In this document: piece after piece, positions 24,001-33,200 of the stretch | How positions within the stretch are numbered: the first letter of the stretch is position 1 | How the letters are laid out: each line of letters starts with the position of its first letter | From: an uncultured Bacteroidales bacterium | GTDB taxonomy: Bacteria > Bacteroidota > Bacteroidia > Bacteroidales > UBA11471 | Length of the DNA: 64,000 nucleotides | NCBI GenBank assembly: GCA_944325415.1 | Contig: CALUZW010000009.1 | Span: 1-64,000, forward strand | Direction of reading: 5' to 3' | Notes under the pieces: model-generated | Database searches by the model: none | What the model was told of the DNA's origin: nothing | What the model saw: the letters and a program-made list of their open reading frames with translations, nothing else | Program-made: the position numbers and the translations under genes

Positions 24001-24028
24001 GATGAATGTTATACTTTAATGTTGAGTC

Positions 24029-24664
24029 ATGGAAATGACTTTAATAACGAAAAAACTATTTTATCGATGCCTGTCGATAATTAAGAGCCGAAGCATACGA
24101 TTGGCTGTGGGGGGGTTGTGTGGTATTTTTCTTTCTCCGCTCACGGCTTCTGCTCAGGATATGGCCTTGAAGACCAATGCTCTGGGTTGGGCTACGTTGT
24201 CGCCAAATGTATCGTTTGAATATCGTGTTGCCCCCAAATGGACACTCGACTTGTCGCTTAGCTACAATCCTTTCACCTTTAACGACAACAAGAAGTGGCG
24301 GCATATTTCGGTACAGCCCGAGGCCCGATACTGGATATGCGCTCCTTTCGGAGGTCATTTCGTGGGGGCGCATCTGTTGTATATGCACTATAACGCGGGC
24401 AATGTACATCTGCCGTTCGGCATTTGGGAGCAGTTGCAACGCTATCGCTTCCAGGGAAATCTCTATGGCGGTGGTCTCGTTTATGGCTATCACCATATCA
24501 TCAACAAGCGATGGAGCATAGAGGGTGTCATCGGCTTGGGCTTTGCGCACACCTGCTCAAAATATTACCGTTGTAAAAACTGCGGTCGCTATATGGGAAT
24601 CGCAAAGAAAAACATTTTTATGCCTACGAAGCTCTCGCTTTCGGTGGTATATGTAATTGATTAA
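24029..24664 (+). CDS. DUF3575-type outer membrane protein of the fimbrial locus
   Basis: 211 residues with a long signal peptide (hydrophobic part LAVGGLCGIFLSPLTASAQ, cleavage near residue 43). The mature part begins MALKTNALGWATLSPNVSFEYRVAPKW, typical of DUF3575 proteins, and continues with alternating amphipathic strands and glycine turns that suggest an 8-stranded outer membrane barrel. A CKNC pair lies near residue 190. In Bacteroidetes such genes sit in front of DUF3868 and fimbrial subunit genes, as here. An accessory or assembly role in the outer membrane is inferred. Confidence 0.72.
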   Translation: MEMTLITKKLFYRCLSIIKSRSIRLAVGGLCGIFLSPLTASAQDMALKTNALGWATLSPNVSFEYRVAPKWTLDLSLSYNPFTFNDNKKWRHISVQPEARYWICAPFGGHFVGAHLLYMHYNAGNVHLPFGIWEQLQRYRFQGNLYGGGLVYGYHHIINKRWSIEGVIGLGFAHTCSKYYRCKNCGRYMGIAKKNIFMPTKLSLSVVYVID

Positions 24665-24668
24665 TGCC

Positions 24669-26240
24669 ATGAATAAGATAATAGCCTGTATTATATGTGC
24701 GTTGGTCGCCATGAACATTCCGCAGAGAGTGCTGGCGACACTGTCTGTTCCAGTGTGTCAGGTATTGGCCGACACTGCATTTGTGCATGATACGGCACGG
24801 GTGGTAAGTACCCGTCTCTGCAACGGGACTCTTGTGGCCGATACCTCCCTTATGGTATCTACCCGTTATGTGGTAAGACAGGCTTCCAGGACAGATGCTC
24901 CGGCCGTTGCTCCTGTTGTTTCCGATACCCTGGCCGTGCGTAACGTTTCGGGTCTTGGAATGCCCGATACATTATTTGTGGAGTGGAGCGACAGTCTTGT
25001 CCTTACGCTGCAATTCCCTCTTACCGTTTCGAAACGCGAAGTGAAGAAAGACTATTGTCTCTGGTTCACCCCCTCATTGTGTGGCGAGAGCGATACAATG
25101 TCGCTCCCGGCCGTGGTGTTCCAAGGTAAGCGGCACCGTCGCTACAACACCCGCAAGGCATGGCTCGACGGTCGACAGGAGTGGTACCCCTCGGTGCCCA
25201 AGTCGGCACCCGGCGACACGCTGTGGTATACGATGCAGATAGCCGTGAAACCGTGGATGCGTTACGAAAACCTGACCCTCTGTCTGAATCGGGAGAAGGA
25301 GGGCTGTTGCTCGGTCGATACGCTCGACCCGCAGTGTCGGGAGCCGTTCAGGTATATCCCGCCCTATTATCCGGAGCTGCCGCTGATTCTACCTCAGATA
25401 TATCCGTTGGCTGTAGAAAATCCTGTGCTGCATCACCTCTCCGAGTACCGTCCCTACGATGGTACGCAGGTGTTGCGTAAAGAGCCGGGAGCGCTCTATG
25501 TTTACTATCCGGTGAATCGTTACGCTCTCGATGCCCAATATCGCTCCAACAACGAGACACTCGACAAGATTATCGAACTCACCTCCCGTGTAGCAGCCGA
25601 TACGGCAGCCGATGTGTGCTTTATCGAAGTTATCGGTCTGGCCTCGCCCGAGGGACCGCTTGATTATAATATCCGTCTGGCCCAGCAGCGTGCCGAGGCG
25701 TTGGCCCGTTACATTCAGGAGCGCACCGGCTATCCCGATTCGCTCTTCCGGCTCATCTCCGGAGGTCCGGCATGGGCGGAGTTGCGCGATATCGTTTCCG
25801 ATATAGACTCGTCTTGGACGTACCGGACCAGTCTCCTGCAACTCATCGACTCCGTGGCCGACCCCGTGGCCAGAGAGCGTGCCTTGCGTCGCCTTGATGG
25901 CGGAGAAGCCTACGGGTCTCTTTGTCGCAAGGCGTTGCCTGAGTTGCGTAACGCCGGGTATGTACGCATTTATTACGACAATGCCCCCGACCGTGTGGCC
26001 GTTATCATCAATCGGGCTATCGGTCTGCTTAACAGCGGTTATCCGGTTGAAGCACAGACCATACTCGAAACAGTAGCCTACGACCCTCGCAGTTACAACG
26101 CTCTGGGTAATGCCTGCTATGTCAATGGCGATATGACCCGGGCTATTGATTATTTGCAACGGGCTGCCGATACAGGCGATGAAGCCGCAGCCCGCAACCT
26201 CCATCTGATAAAACGTCGCATGGCCGTCGTTGCGGAGTAA
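24669..26240 (+). CDS. DUF3868-type periplasmic protein with OmpA-like C-terminal part
   Basis: The ATG at 24669 (MNKIIACIICALVAMNIPQR) gives 523 residues; a TTG at 24657 in the same frame would overlap the previous gene. After the signal peptide comes a Thr/Val/Asp-rich beta domain (residues about 30-290). Residues about 315-390 contain VIGLASPEGPLDYNIRLAQQRAEALARYI, an OmpA-like peptidoglycan-binding pattern with the NxxL..xRA signature. The end (YPVEAQTILETVAYDPRSYN, then YVNGDMTRAIDYLQRAAD) is TPR-like. It may tie the fibre apparatus to peptidoglycan. Positioned directly after DUF3575, as in other Bacteroidales fimbrial loci. Confidence 0.7.
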   Translation: MNKIIACIICALVAMNIPQRVLATLSVPVCQVLADTAFVHDTARVVSTRLCNGTLVADTSLMVSTRYVVRQASRTDAPAVAPVVSDTLAVRNVSGLGMPDTLFVEWSDSLVLTLQFPLTVSKREVKKDYCLWFTPSLCGESDTMSLPAVVFQGKRHRRYNTRKAWLDGRQEWYPSVPKSAPGDTLWYTMQIAVKPWMRYENLTLCLNREKEGCCSVDTLDPQCREPFRYIPPYYPELPLILPQIYPLAVENPVLHHLSEYRPYDGTQVLRKEPGALYVYYPVNRYALDAQYRSNNETLDKIIELTSRVAADTAADVCFIEVIGLASPEGPLDYNIRLAQQRAEALARYIQERTGYPDSLFRLISGGPAWAELRDIVSDIDSSWTYRTSLLQLIDSVADPVARERALRRLDGGEAYGSLCRKALPELRNAGYVRIYYDNAPDRVAVIINRAIGLLNSGYPVEAQTILETVAYDPRSYNALGNACYVNGDMTRAIDYLQRAADTGDEAAARNLHLIKRRMAVVAE

Positions 26241-26334
26241 GCACAATAAATAGTATCATTTTTCAAGGGAACCTTAGTTCGATGAAGGAAAAAACAGAGT
26301 AAGACACACCACAAATTCAATAAATAGTTTCACC

Positions 26335-26347
26335 AAAAAAAAAAAAA
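26335..26347 (+). repeat. Homopolymeric tract of 13 A before the major fimbrial gene
   Basis: Thirteen consecutive A at 26335-26347, then one C and the ATG at 26349. Length changes by slippage would alter the translation initiation region without changing the frame. Confidence 0.9.
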
Positions 26348-26348
26348 C

Positions 26349-28103
26349 ATGAAAAAAACATGGAGATTTGCCCTGGCCTGTGCAGTATTGGTTTCAGGGG
26401 TCGCATTTACAGCTTGTAGCAGCGACGAAGAAGAGTTATTGACAGGAGGTACCGATGCGGCGGTAGTGCCCGGTACATCGCAAGAGGTAAAGACACAGAT
26501 TAGTATCTCTGTTCCGCGGGCCAAAGTGCAACGTTCTACGGCCGACTATGTACAACAAGACGGTTCGACGTTTAAAGGTATGGAAAAAATCTATCTCCTG
26601 CCGTTTGCCAATCTGGGTGTAGATGGTTATGTACAAGGTACATCTACGTTTGCCGGTAACCAGCAACAGCTCGACAATATCGGTAGTGATGCGTTGAACT
26701 CTGGGGTGCAGACCTATACCAACGTAACATTGCCCTATGGCGACATTGCTTTCCTCCTCTATGGCGAAGCACCCAGCAGCTCGGTAAAGAACCAGTTGAC
26801 GGCCAGCTACGAGAGTGTACCCATGGCTACCTCGAATACGCCTGCTGATATCACCTTCTCGTTGACCAATATTGACGAACCGACTGGCCTCGACGCTTTC
26901 TCGACCGCATTGAGAAACCTGCGTACCGATATCGCTGCCGTGAAGACAGAAGCAGAAAATGCATCGGCAACCAACGATGCTGTCTATCAGGTGGCCAATA
27001 ACCTGGTTGCTGCCGGAGCCTCTTCGGTGGCCCAAGTGCAGATGGAGTATTTGCTGAATGCTTTGGAGACAGCTGCCAACTCTTCCAGCTCGGCAACCCC
27101 TTCTTCTTCTTCTTATCAGACTGCCATCAACAACCTGAAAGCCGAAATCACCGCCGCAAAAGCTGCCGTAACCACTTTCTATGGCAGCTATGGCGATATG
27201 CCGGTGGCTGTATATACTTTCGATTGGAGCGCTTCGGGTACCTCCGACCTGGCTACGATGGATACCGATATCATTGAGACCGGTTCGCAACTCAGCTATC
27301 CGACCTCGCTCTATTACATGACCAATGCCTTCCCCATCGACTATACCAGTAGTGCGGTATCCGATGGTAGCTGGGGTGCTGACGGTCTGTGGACGAGCGG
27401 TTTGAGAGCTACGATTTCGGCCGCTACAACCAAAATAGCTCTGAACAAGACCGTAAACTATGCCGTAGGTCGCCTCGACGTGAAAGTAAAAGCCAACGCC
27501 GATGTGCTGAAAGCCAATGCCGCCGATGGTACCAGTGAAACCAATGTAAATGTCGTAAATGGTGGAACCTCTGCTTTCACTCTTACCGGTGTGATTGTAG
27601 GTGGACAGCCTGCCGAGGTTGACTGGCAATTTGCCAATACGACTGCAGATTGGAAAAACATGGTTTATGACAACGATGTCGTAGCTACAGCTGCCAATAT
27701 CGCCTATGCTTCAGATTTCAGCGGCGTAGCTGTCAGCTCCTATGTTTTGGGATTGCCCTCGCAAGTGGTTACGGCTCAAGGTCAGGCACCCGTGAATATT
27801 GCATTGGAAATCACCAACAACGGCCCTGCTTTCTATGGTAAGGCTATAAATAACCAGCCTTCAATTATTCCTTCGGGAGCAACTTTCTATCTTGTAGGAA
27901 AACTTGATCCCTACTCTGCGGTTGGAACTACCCCCAACCAGGTATTTGCTTCGGACTACTACACAACGGCCAACCTGAACATCTCTTCGCTCAAAAACGC
28001 CTATGCCACCTTGCCCGACCTTACCTCGGCTCAACTTGAATTCTCTCTCAAAGTTGACCTTACCTGGAAGCAAGGTATCGTGATAGACGAAGATATTGAA
28101 TAA
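26349..28103 (+). CDS. Probable Mfa1-type major fimbrial subunit (lipoprotein)
   Basis: 584 residues. Lipoprotein signal peptide with the lipobox ending at Cys22 or 23 (GVAFTACSSDEE). The N-terminal part has KTQISISVPRAK and FKGMEKIYLLPFANLG, the first strands seen in Mfa1/FimA-like fimbrillins, and the rest is Ser/Thr/Ala-rich with a helical insert (about residues 180-270). In this family RagB-independent donor-strand polymerisation follows lipoprotein export and protease trimming. Its position before a FimB/Mfa2-type gene supports the identification. It is long for a fimbrillin (usually 350-570). A terminator-like hairpin at 28137-28177 follows. Confidence 0.7.
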   Translation: MKKTWRFALACAVLVSGVAFTACSSDEEELLTGGTDAAVVPGTSQEVKTQISISVPRAKVQRSTADYVQQDGSTFKGMEKIYLLPFANLGVDGYVQGTSTFAGNQQQLDNIGSDALNSGVQTYTNVTLPYGDIAFLLYGEAPSSSVKNQLTASYESVPMATSNTPADITFSLTNIDEPTGLDAFSTALRNLRTDIAAVKTEAENASATNDAVYQVANNLVAAGASSVAQVQMEYLLNALETAANSSSSATPSSSSYQTAINNLKAEITAAKAAVTTFYGSYGDMPVAVYTFDWSASGTSDLATMDTDIIETGSQLSYPTSLYYMTNAFPIDYTSSAVSDGSWGADGLWTSGLRATISAATTKIALNKTVNYAVGRLDVKVKANADVLKANAADGTSETNVNVVNGGTSAFTLTGVIVGGQPAEVDWQFANTTADWKNMVYDNDVVATAANIAYASDFSGVAVSSYVLGLPSQVVTAQGQAPVNIALEITNNGPAFYGKAINNQPSIIPSGATFYLVGKLDPYSAVGTTPNQVFASDYYTTANLNISSLKNAYATLPDLTSAQLEFSLKVDLTWKQGIVIDEDIE

Positions 28104-28136
28104 TCTTTTTGGGATTATAACCCTATAATGTAAGGA

Positions 28137-28177
28137 GAGGGGAACGTTGGTGTTCCCATCGTTCCCCTCTTCATTTT
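28137..28177 (+). terminator. Hairpin between major subunit and anchor genes
   Basis: A perfect 10-bp stem GAGGGGAACG/CGTTCCCCTC (28137-28146 with 28160-28169) is followed by TTCATTTT. It lies 33 bases after the major subunit stop and 29 bases before the next ATG; partial termination would lower expression of the distal genes. Confidence 0.6.
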
Positions 28178-28205
28178 CACAAATAAGAATTTTGATACTT
28201 CTCAA

Positions 28206-29219
28206 ATGCCCGATAATTTATCGACATACCGTTTTTCTCTCCTGAAAAGGTGGCCCATGCTCGGCGCCGCGATAGGATTGCTCCTGACTACTTCGTGCAT
28301 CAACGAAGACCTGTCGGAGTGTGGTTCGTATTGCGATTTTCATTTCCGCTTCACCACCGAGTTGAGCATGGAACAGGTTGTTACCGACAACCTCTCGACA
28401 AATGCCGCTGAACAGGAGATGGCCCGACTGCTTGTCGAGAAATTTAATCCAGCCTTTTCGGGCGAGATACACCATCTCGAAGTGCCTTTCTTTGAAAGCG
28501 AAAGCCGCTCTGCCGCTCATAACGAGATAGTTGAGGCTGGCGGTACCAATGAGGTATCTTACTCGCTTTATCTGCCGCAGGGTACCTATCATCATGTACC
28601 TGTGGCCAATGTCGCTACCGAGGCGGTTTGTGCTTCTTCGGGGCATCACCACCTCGACCACTATGCAATAAGTTATATTGACAGTGATACCCTTGAATCA
28701 TTCTCTTACGGTATCTATCACGCCACACAGAGTGTCGAGTGCGACGGAACCGACAAGAATATACACATACCACTTACAATGACCAACAGTGCGGTGGCGC
28801 TGGTACTCACACCGGCCGTCGACAGTGTTGAGTCGTACATCGTCAATACCGCGGCCGGCTACTCCTTTGCCGACAGCACCTACGACTTCTCTTCGCCTAC
28901 CATCGTGCGCACCTCCAACGTGCTTACCGACGATATGGTGGCTTCCTACGGAATATGTTTCCCGTCGAAGGCCGAAGAGCCCGTGCAGCGCGCCACATGG
29001 AGCGATACCGAATACTGGCAGATGCACGTCTATGTAACCCGTGGCGGGAAAACGACCCGCAACATACTCTCTGTCCGGGAGCCGCTGGCTGCCGGAGAAC
29101 CTAAAATTCTGAAAGCAACCATCTCCGACGACGGAGAGATTATATATCACGGCGCCGAAGTTTCTGTCTCGGTTACTCTCGACTGGAAACCCGGCGGTGA
29201 CCATAACATTGAAATATGA
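28206..29219 (+). CDS. FimB/Mfa2-type fimbrial anchor lipoprotein
   Basis: 337 residues. Lipoprotein signal with Cys at the end of LLLTTSC, followed by INEDLSECGSYCDFHFRF, which is the characteristic start of FimB/Mfa2 proteins (CxxDLxxC, then a beta strand). Further beta strands and VSVTLDWKPG at the end are consistent with a two-domain transthyretin-like fold. In Porphyromonas the homologue anchors the fimbria at the outer membrane and limits its length. The stop overlaps the next start in ATGA (29216-29219). Confidence 0.8.
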   Translation: MPDNLSTYRFSLLKRWPMLGAAIGLLLTTSCINEDLSECGSYCDFHFRFTTELSMEQVVTDNLSTNAAEQEMARLLVEKFNPAFSGEIHHLEVPFFESESRSAAHNEIVEAGGTNEVSYSLYLPQGTYHHVPVANVATEAVCASSGHHHLDHYAISYIDSDTLESFSYGIYHATQSVECDGTDKNIHIPLTMTNSAVALVLTPAVDSVESYIVNTAAGYSFADSTYDFSSPTIVRTSNVLTDDMVASYGICFPSKAEEPVQRATWSDTEYWQMHVYVTRGGKTTRNILSVREPLAAGEPKILKATISDDGEIIYHGAEVSVSVTLDWKPGGDHNIEI

Positions 29220-30211
29220 TAAAGATGTTGAGAAAACTGTTTGTGATATTGTTGCTGGCAGCCTTGTTTGCACCCCTTGGTTGCGGCAAGGATGAGGTAG
29301 TGGATCTAACCCGTTATCGCACGGTTGTGATACGTGTTCCCGCCGATACCTACTTCGGACAGCGCACACCCGGCGACCCCGGAGAGGCATCGACTCTGCA
29401 AATACCCAGTAACCTCTACTTCTTTACCATCTATACGCCGCGAAATGTCCAGGCCGCAACACCCCTTGTGTCGGCGTTTCTGATAGCGCAGATTTCGTCC
29501 GACTCCTGGACCCCGGTTTCCGATGCAACGGGTACGGTTATCAGTTATCAGCGCACGGTGCAGCTGCCGCTGCCCGATGCCGACGAAGTAACTCTTTACG
29601 TCGTCGCATCGCACGACCCATTGGCCGATATGGAGACACTGGTGGGGCAGGTGAGGAGCGGTGCCGTAACACTTGACGAGCAGGCAGTCTCCTCCTTGCA
29701 GCTCGCACCCGTACAGGCCGATGGCTCTTCGGTGAGCATAGCCGATGTCTATGCCGGCAGCGGCCTGCTGCTGACTGACGAGAATGCCGTAAACGAGACT
29801 ATTGTATGTTACCATGTGGCCGCCAAGTTCGACGTTATCTACAACCTTTCCGACGACTTCCGTGCCGGTGGTGCCTTTTCTGCTTGGCACGTTAAAGCCT
29901 TTACCCTCAAAAACCGTATAGGTAAAGGCTTTTATTTCCAACCGACGGCCAACAGCTATGTGGCACAGGAGGCCTTGCCCGATTATACATTTGACCCCGG
30001 ACCGGGTAATAATTTTTACGGCCGGTTCGATCTCTATATTTTTCAACCGTCTGTTATGGAATTTCCCTGGACGGTAACCCTTACCGATGGTACAACGGAA
30101 AGATTTTTGAACGGTATGTCGACCGCTACCGACGTGTCGACCGGATATGCCGCCTATTTCCGGCTGAATTTAACCATAAATGGTATCGGCAGCGATACCG
30201 GTAATGAATGA
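29216..30211 (+). CDS. Fimbrial accessory lipoprotein
   Basis: 331 residues, lipoprotein signal with Cys in FAPLGCGKDE. The mature part is beta-rich (TRYRTVVIRVPADTYFG, SNLYFFTIYTP, TVTLTDGTTERFLNGM) and has the two-domain look of minor fimbrial subunits of the FimC-E or Mfa3-4 kind, without a clear match. ATGA overlaps at both ends join it to the anchor gene and to the giant beta-helix gene, so the three are probably made together. Tip or connector role is inferred from position only. Confidence 0.6.
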   Translation: MIKMLRKLFVILLLAALFAPLGCGKDEVVDLTRYRTVVIRVPADTYFGQRTPGDPGEASTLQIPSNLYFFTIYTPRNVQAATPLVSAFLIAQISSDSWTPVSDATGTVISYQRTVQLPLPDADEVTLYVVASHDPLADMETLVGQVRSGAVTLDEQAVSSLQLAPVQADGSSVSIADVYAGSGLLLTDENAVNETIVCYHVAAKFDVIYNLSDDFRAGGAFSAWHVKAFTLKNRIGKGFYFQPTANSYVAQEALPDYTFDPGPGNNFYGRFDLYIFQPSVMEFPWTVTLTDGTTERFLNGMSTATDVSTGYAAYFRLNLTINGIGSDTGNE

Positions 30212-33200
30212 AAATGGCTATAACGATTATGATGCGATGGAGTAAATTTTTATCGGCGGTTATCGCCTTCTTGATATGCGCGGCATCGGTTAGCGCACAA
30301 TCCTCCCTGCGCCGTTACGTTGATGCGAAGAATGGTGCGTACGCAAACGATGGATTGAGCTGGACTTCGGCCAAGAATAATTTACAAGATGCCATCAACG
30401 ACCTGGCGTCGTATATGTCGACCAACAGCATAACCGAAGGCGGCGAAATATTTGTGGCCGAAGGGGTTTACTATCCGTCAGAATCGACCGAAGAGGGCAG
30501 CACTCTTTTTTCTTCATTTAAGATGCAGGAGGGTATTACCGTTTATGGAGGCTTTCCCGCGGGAGGCAGAGAGTCGGCCGGCGACAGTTATATCGAAGAT
30601 CCTGCGTTGCGTCCCATGACAGACAACCATGACTACGGGTGGCAATTCAAGTACGAGACCGTACTCTCCGGCGATTTGCTCCCCAGCAACACGGCTACTT
30701 TTGCGTGGAATGAGGCAACCCAGAGTTACACGATGACATTTCCCTCGAACGTTTATCATGTGGTATGGTTTGCTTCCAACGGCTTTGCTGCCGACGGCAC
30801 ACCAGTATCTCTTCGGCATGAAGCGGTACTTGACGGTTTTACCATCAAGCACGGTTATGCGTCCGATGCATCATTTACGGGCGTGCATTATAGTCGGGGT
30901 GGAGGCGTTTATCTGGTAGACGGTGGCGTTGTACGTAATTGTGTTATAACAGAAAATGCGGCCATAGAACGCGGCGGTGGCATCTATCTCGACGGCGGAG
31001 GTCTTGTGGAGTCGTGTTATGTACACCGTAATGCCACTACCGGAGGGACAGCAAGAACTGAAGGTTACGGAGGTGGCATTACATTGTGTGATGGCGGAGA
31101 TATAAAATATTCGATGCTGGTGAATAATTACGCTGTAAATGGCGGAGGATTGGCAATCTATAATTCAGGAGACGCCGGTAGCCAGTTGTCCGACCATCTC
31201 AATATGGCGGCGGTTTCTTCTGTGGTTGCCAATAATACGGCATCGAGCGAAGGCGGCGGCGTGTATATGCGTAATGGCGGTATTCTCAATAACATGACAG
31301 TGGTCGCCAATCGTTGCAACGGTACGGGTATCACCTTGAACGGTATAGAGAATGGAAAAAGTGCGGGTGTATATGTTGAAAATTACGCCTGTATCATCAA
31401 CTCTCTTTTCTGGGGAGGAACCGTTGGCTCGACAGGTATCGTACAATATTACCACCGGCCCGATGCCGATAAGACCGGCAGCCTGACCTCTTTGGTACTG
31501 TACTCGGCATTCTCTGACCAAGCCGTTACCGAGTGGACCTATACTTATCGCACTTCCATACTTTCTCTCGAACGGGAAAACGTTCCTGTATCGTCCGGCA
31601 CAAAAGATTATCCGGCCTTTATCAATCCGCCTCTTGATGCAAATCGGTTGGCTCTCTCGGGGGTCTTAGATGATGTTCCCGATTATGATACCCGTTATTC
31701 CTGGCGGCCGGCGTCGGTATCGCCGGTGAGAGAGTATGGCCGGAAGATTTCCGATATCTCGGCTTTGTCGGCCTATCCGCTCGACCGGGCAGCCACTACG
31801 GTCGATATATGTGGCGACGCATACAGTATATGTCCGTCTTTGGGGGCTTACCGTATCAACAATACATTGATTACTCCCTATATATCTGGCGATACAGTCG
31901 CGCTGTTTGTCGACCCCGAAATCAACAGAATAAATCAGAATGGCCTTGGTCGCAGTTGGGACGCTTCATTGGTCTACCTCAACGTGGCCCTGTCGCATTT
32001 CCGCGACAATGCCGCGGCTTATGCCGGGAAAATCAAGCGTATCTATGTCAAGGAAGGCACCGTTTCGCCTTTGTGTGCCTACACCAATACCCGCTATCTT
32101 TCGGCCGGTATACAGATGGTCTCGGGGGTCGAGCTTTATGGCGGCTACGCCCGTTCTCTTACGGGAACCGACCGTTCGGTGCGCAATCCGGTCAAGTATC
32201 GCTCAATTATCGACGGGAAAGTTGGAACCGATGAGTATGTCTATCATTGTGTCATTTTCAAGGAGGTTTCAGATGCAGTACTTGATGGTTTCCATATTAT
32301 CAACGGAGATGCTACGCTTACCGGAGTGGAAACGGCACTTATCAAGAATGGGGGCGGTATTGTATTGGCAATTGACCCCGAGACAGGAGTTGTGGGCGAT
32401 GGATCCATGACAGGAAACGTGGTGCGAAATTGTCTCGTTGAGAATTGTGTTGCCAACAAGGGGGCAGCTCTCTATGCCAAACCCCACCAAGGTGCTAAAT
32501 TCGATTTGAAAATGACCAACTGTGTTATTAATAACAATACAGCGGAAGATACAGAATCGGGCTTGGCTTCGGCTATCTGTTTTGACATTCCTGCACAAGG
32601 AAACGACGAGATAAAAATAGAACTCGACCACCAGACAATTGTAAAGAATGTTGGTTATGGCGTTTGTGCTACATTACCGGGAAAGGTTTCAATTATAGAT
32701 AGTTGGGTGTGGAGCAACGCTTCTAAGGCCTATGACGACTGTACCCGTCTCTCATCTGACAGTGTCCTTACCCTGAAAAATGTAACGGCTACATATTGTG
32801 CTTTTGATGCGGGCGCAGGTTACAACGACAATGGAAACTTCTCGACACTTACGTATAACAAGAGCGACGCCAACTATCCGATGTGCGAGAATCCCACCCG
32901 TAACATAGGCCGCACACTTGATGCATTCAATACCTATAACGGAGGGCTCACCGACTATATGCCCTCCAATATGAATCCTGTCGTGAACTGCGCCAGCGAC
33001 GACCCCGATCCCGCCGATACCGACATCACCACCGTCAATTCGCGGCAGGCGGGCGGTGCTCCCGACTTGGGTGCATATGAGAACTCGCGCCTCCCCCTCA
33101 AAGGTTCGGTATTCTATGTGCGCGACTACCGCAACGACGACGGTACCGTCGACCTCACCGCCGGCGGCGACGGTCTCTCGTGGGCGACGGCCATCAACGG

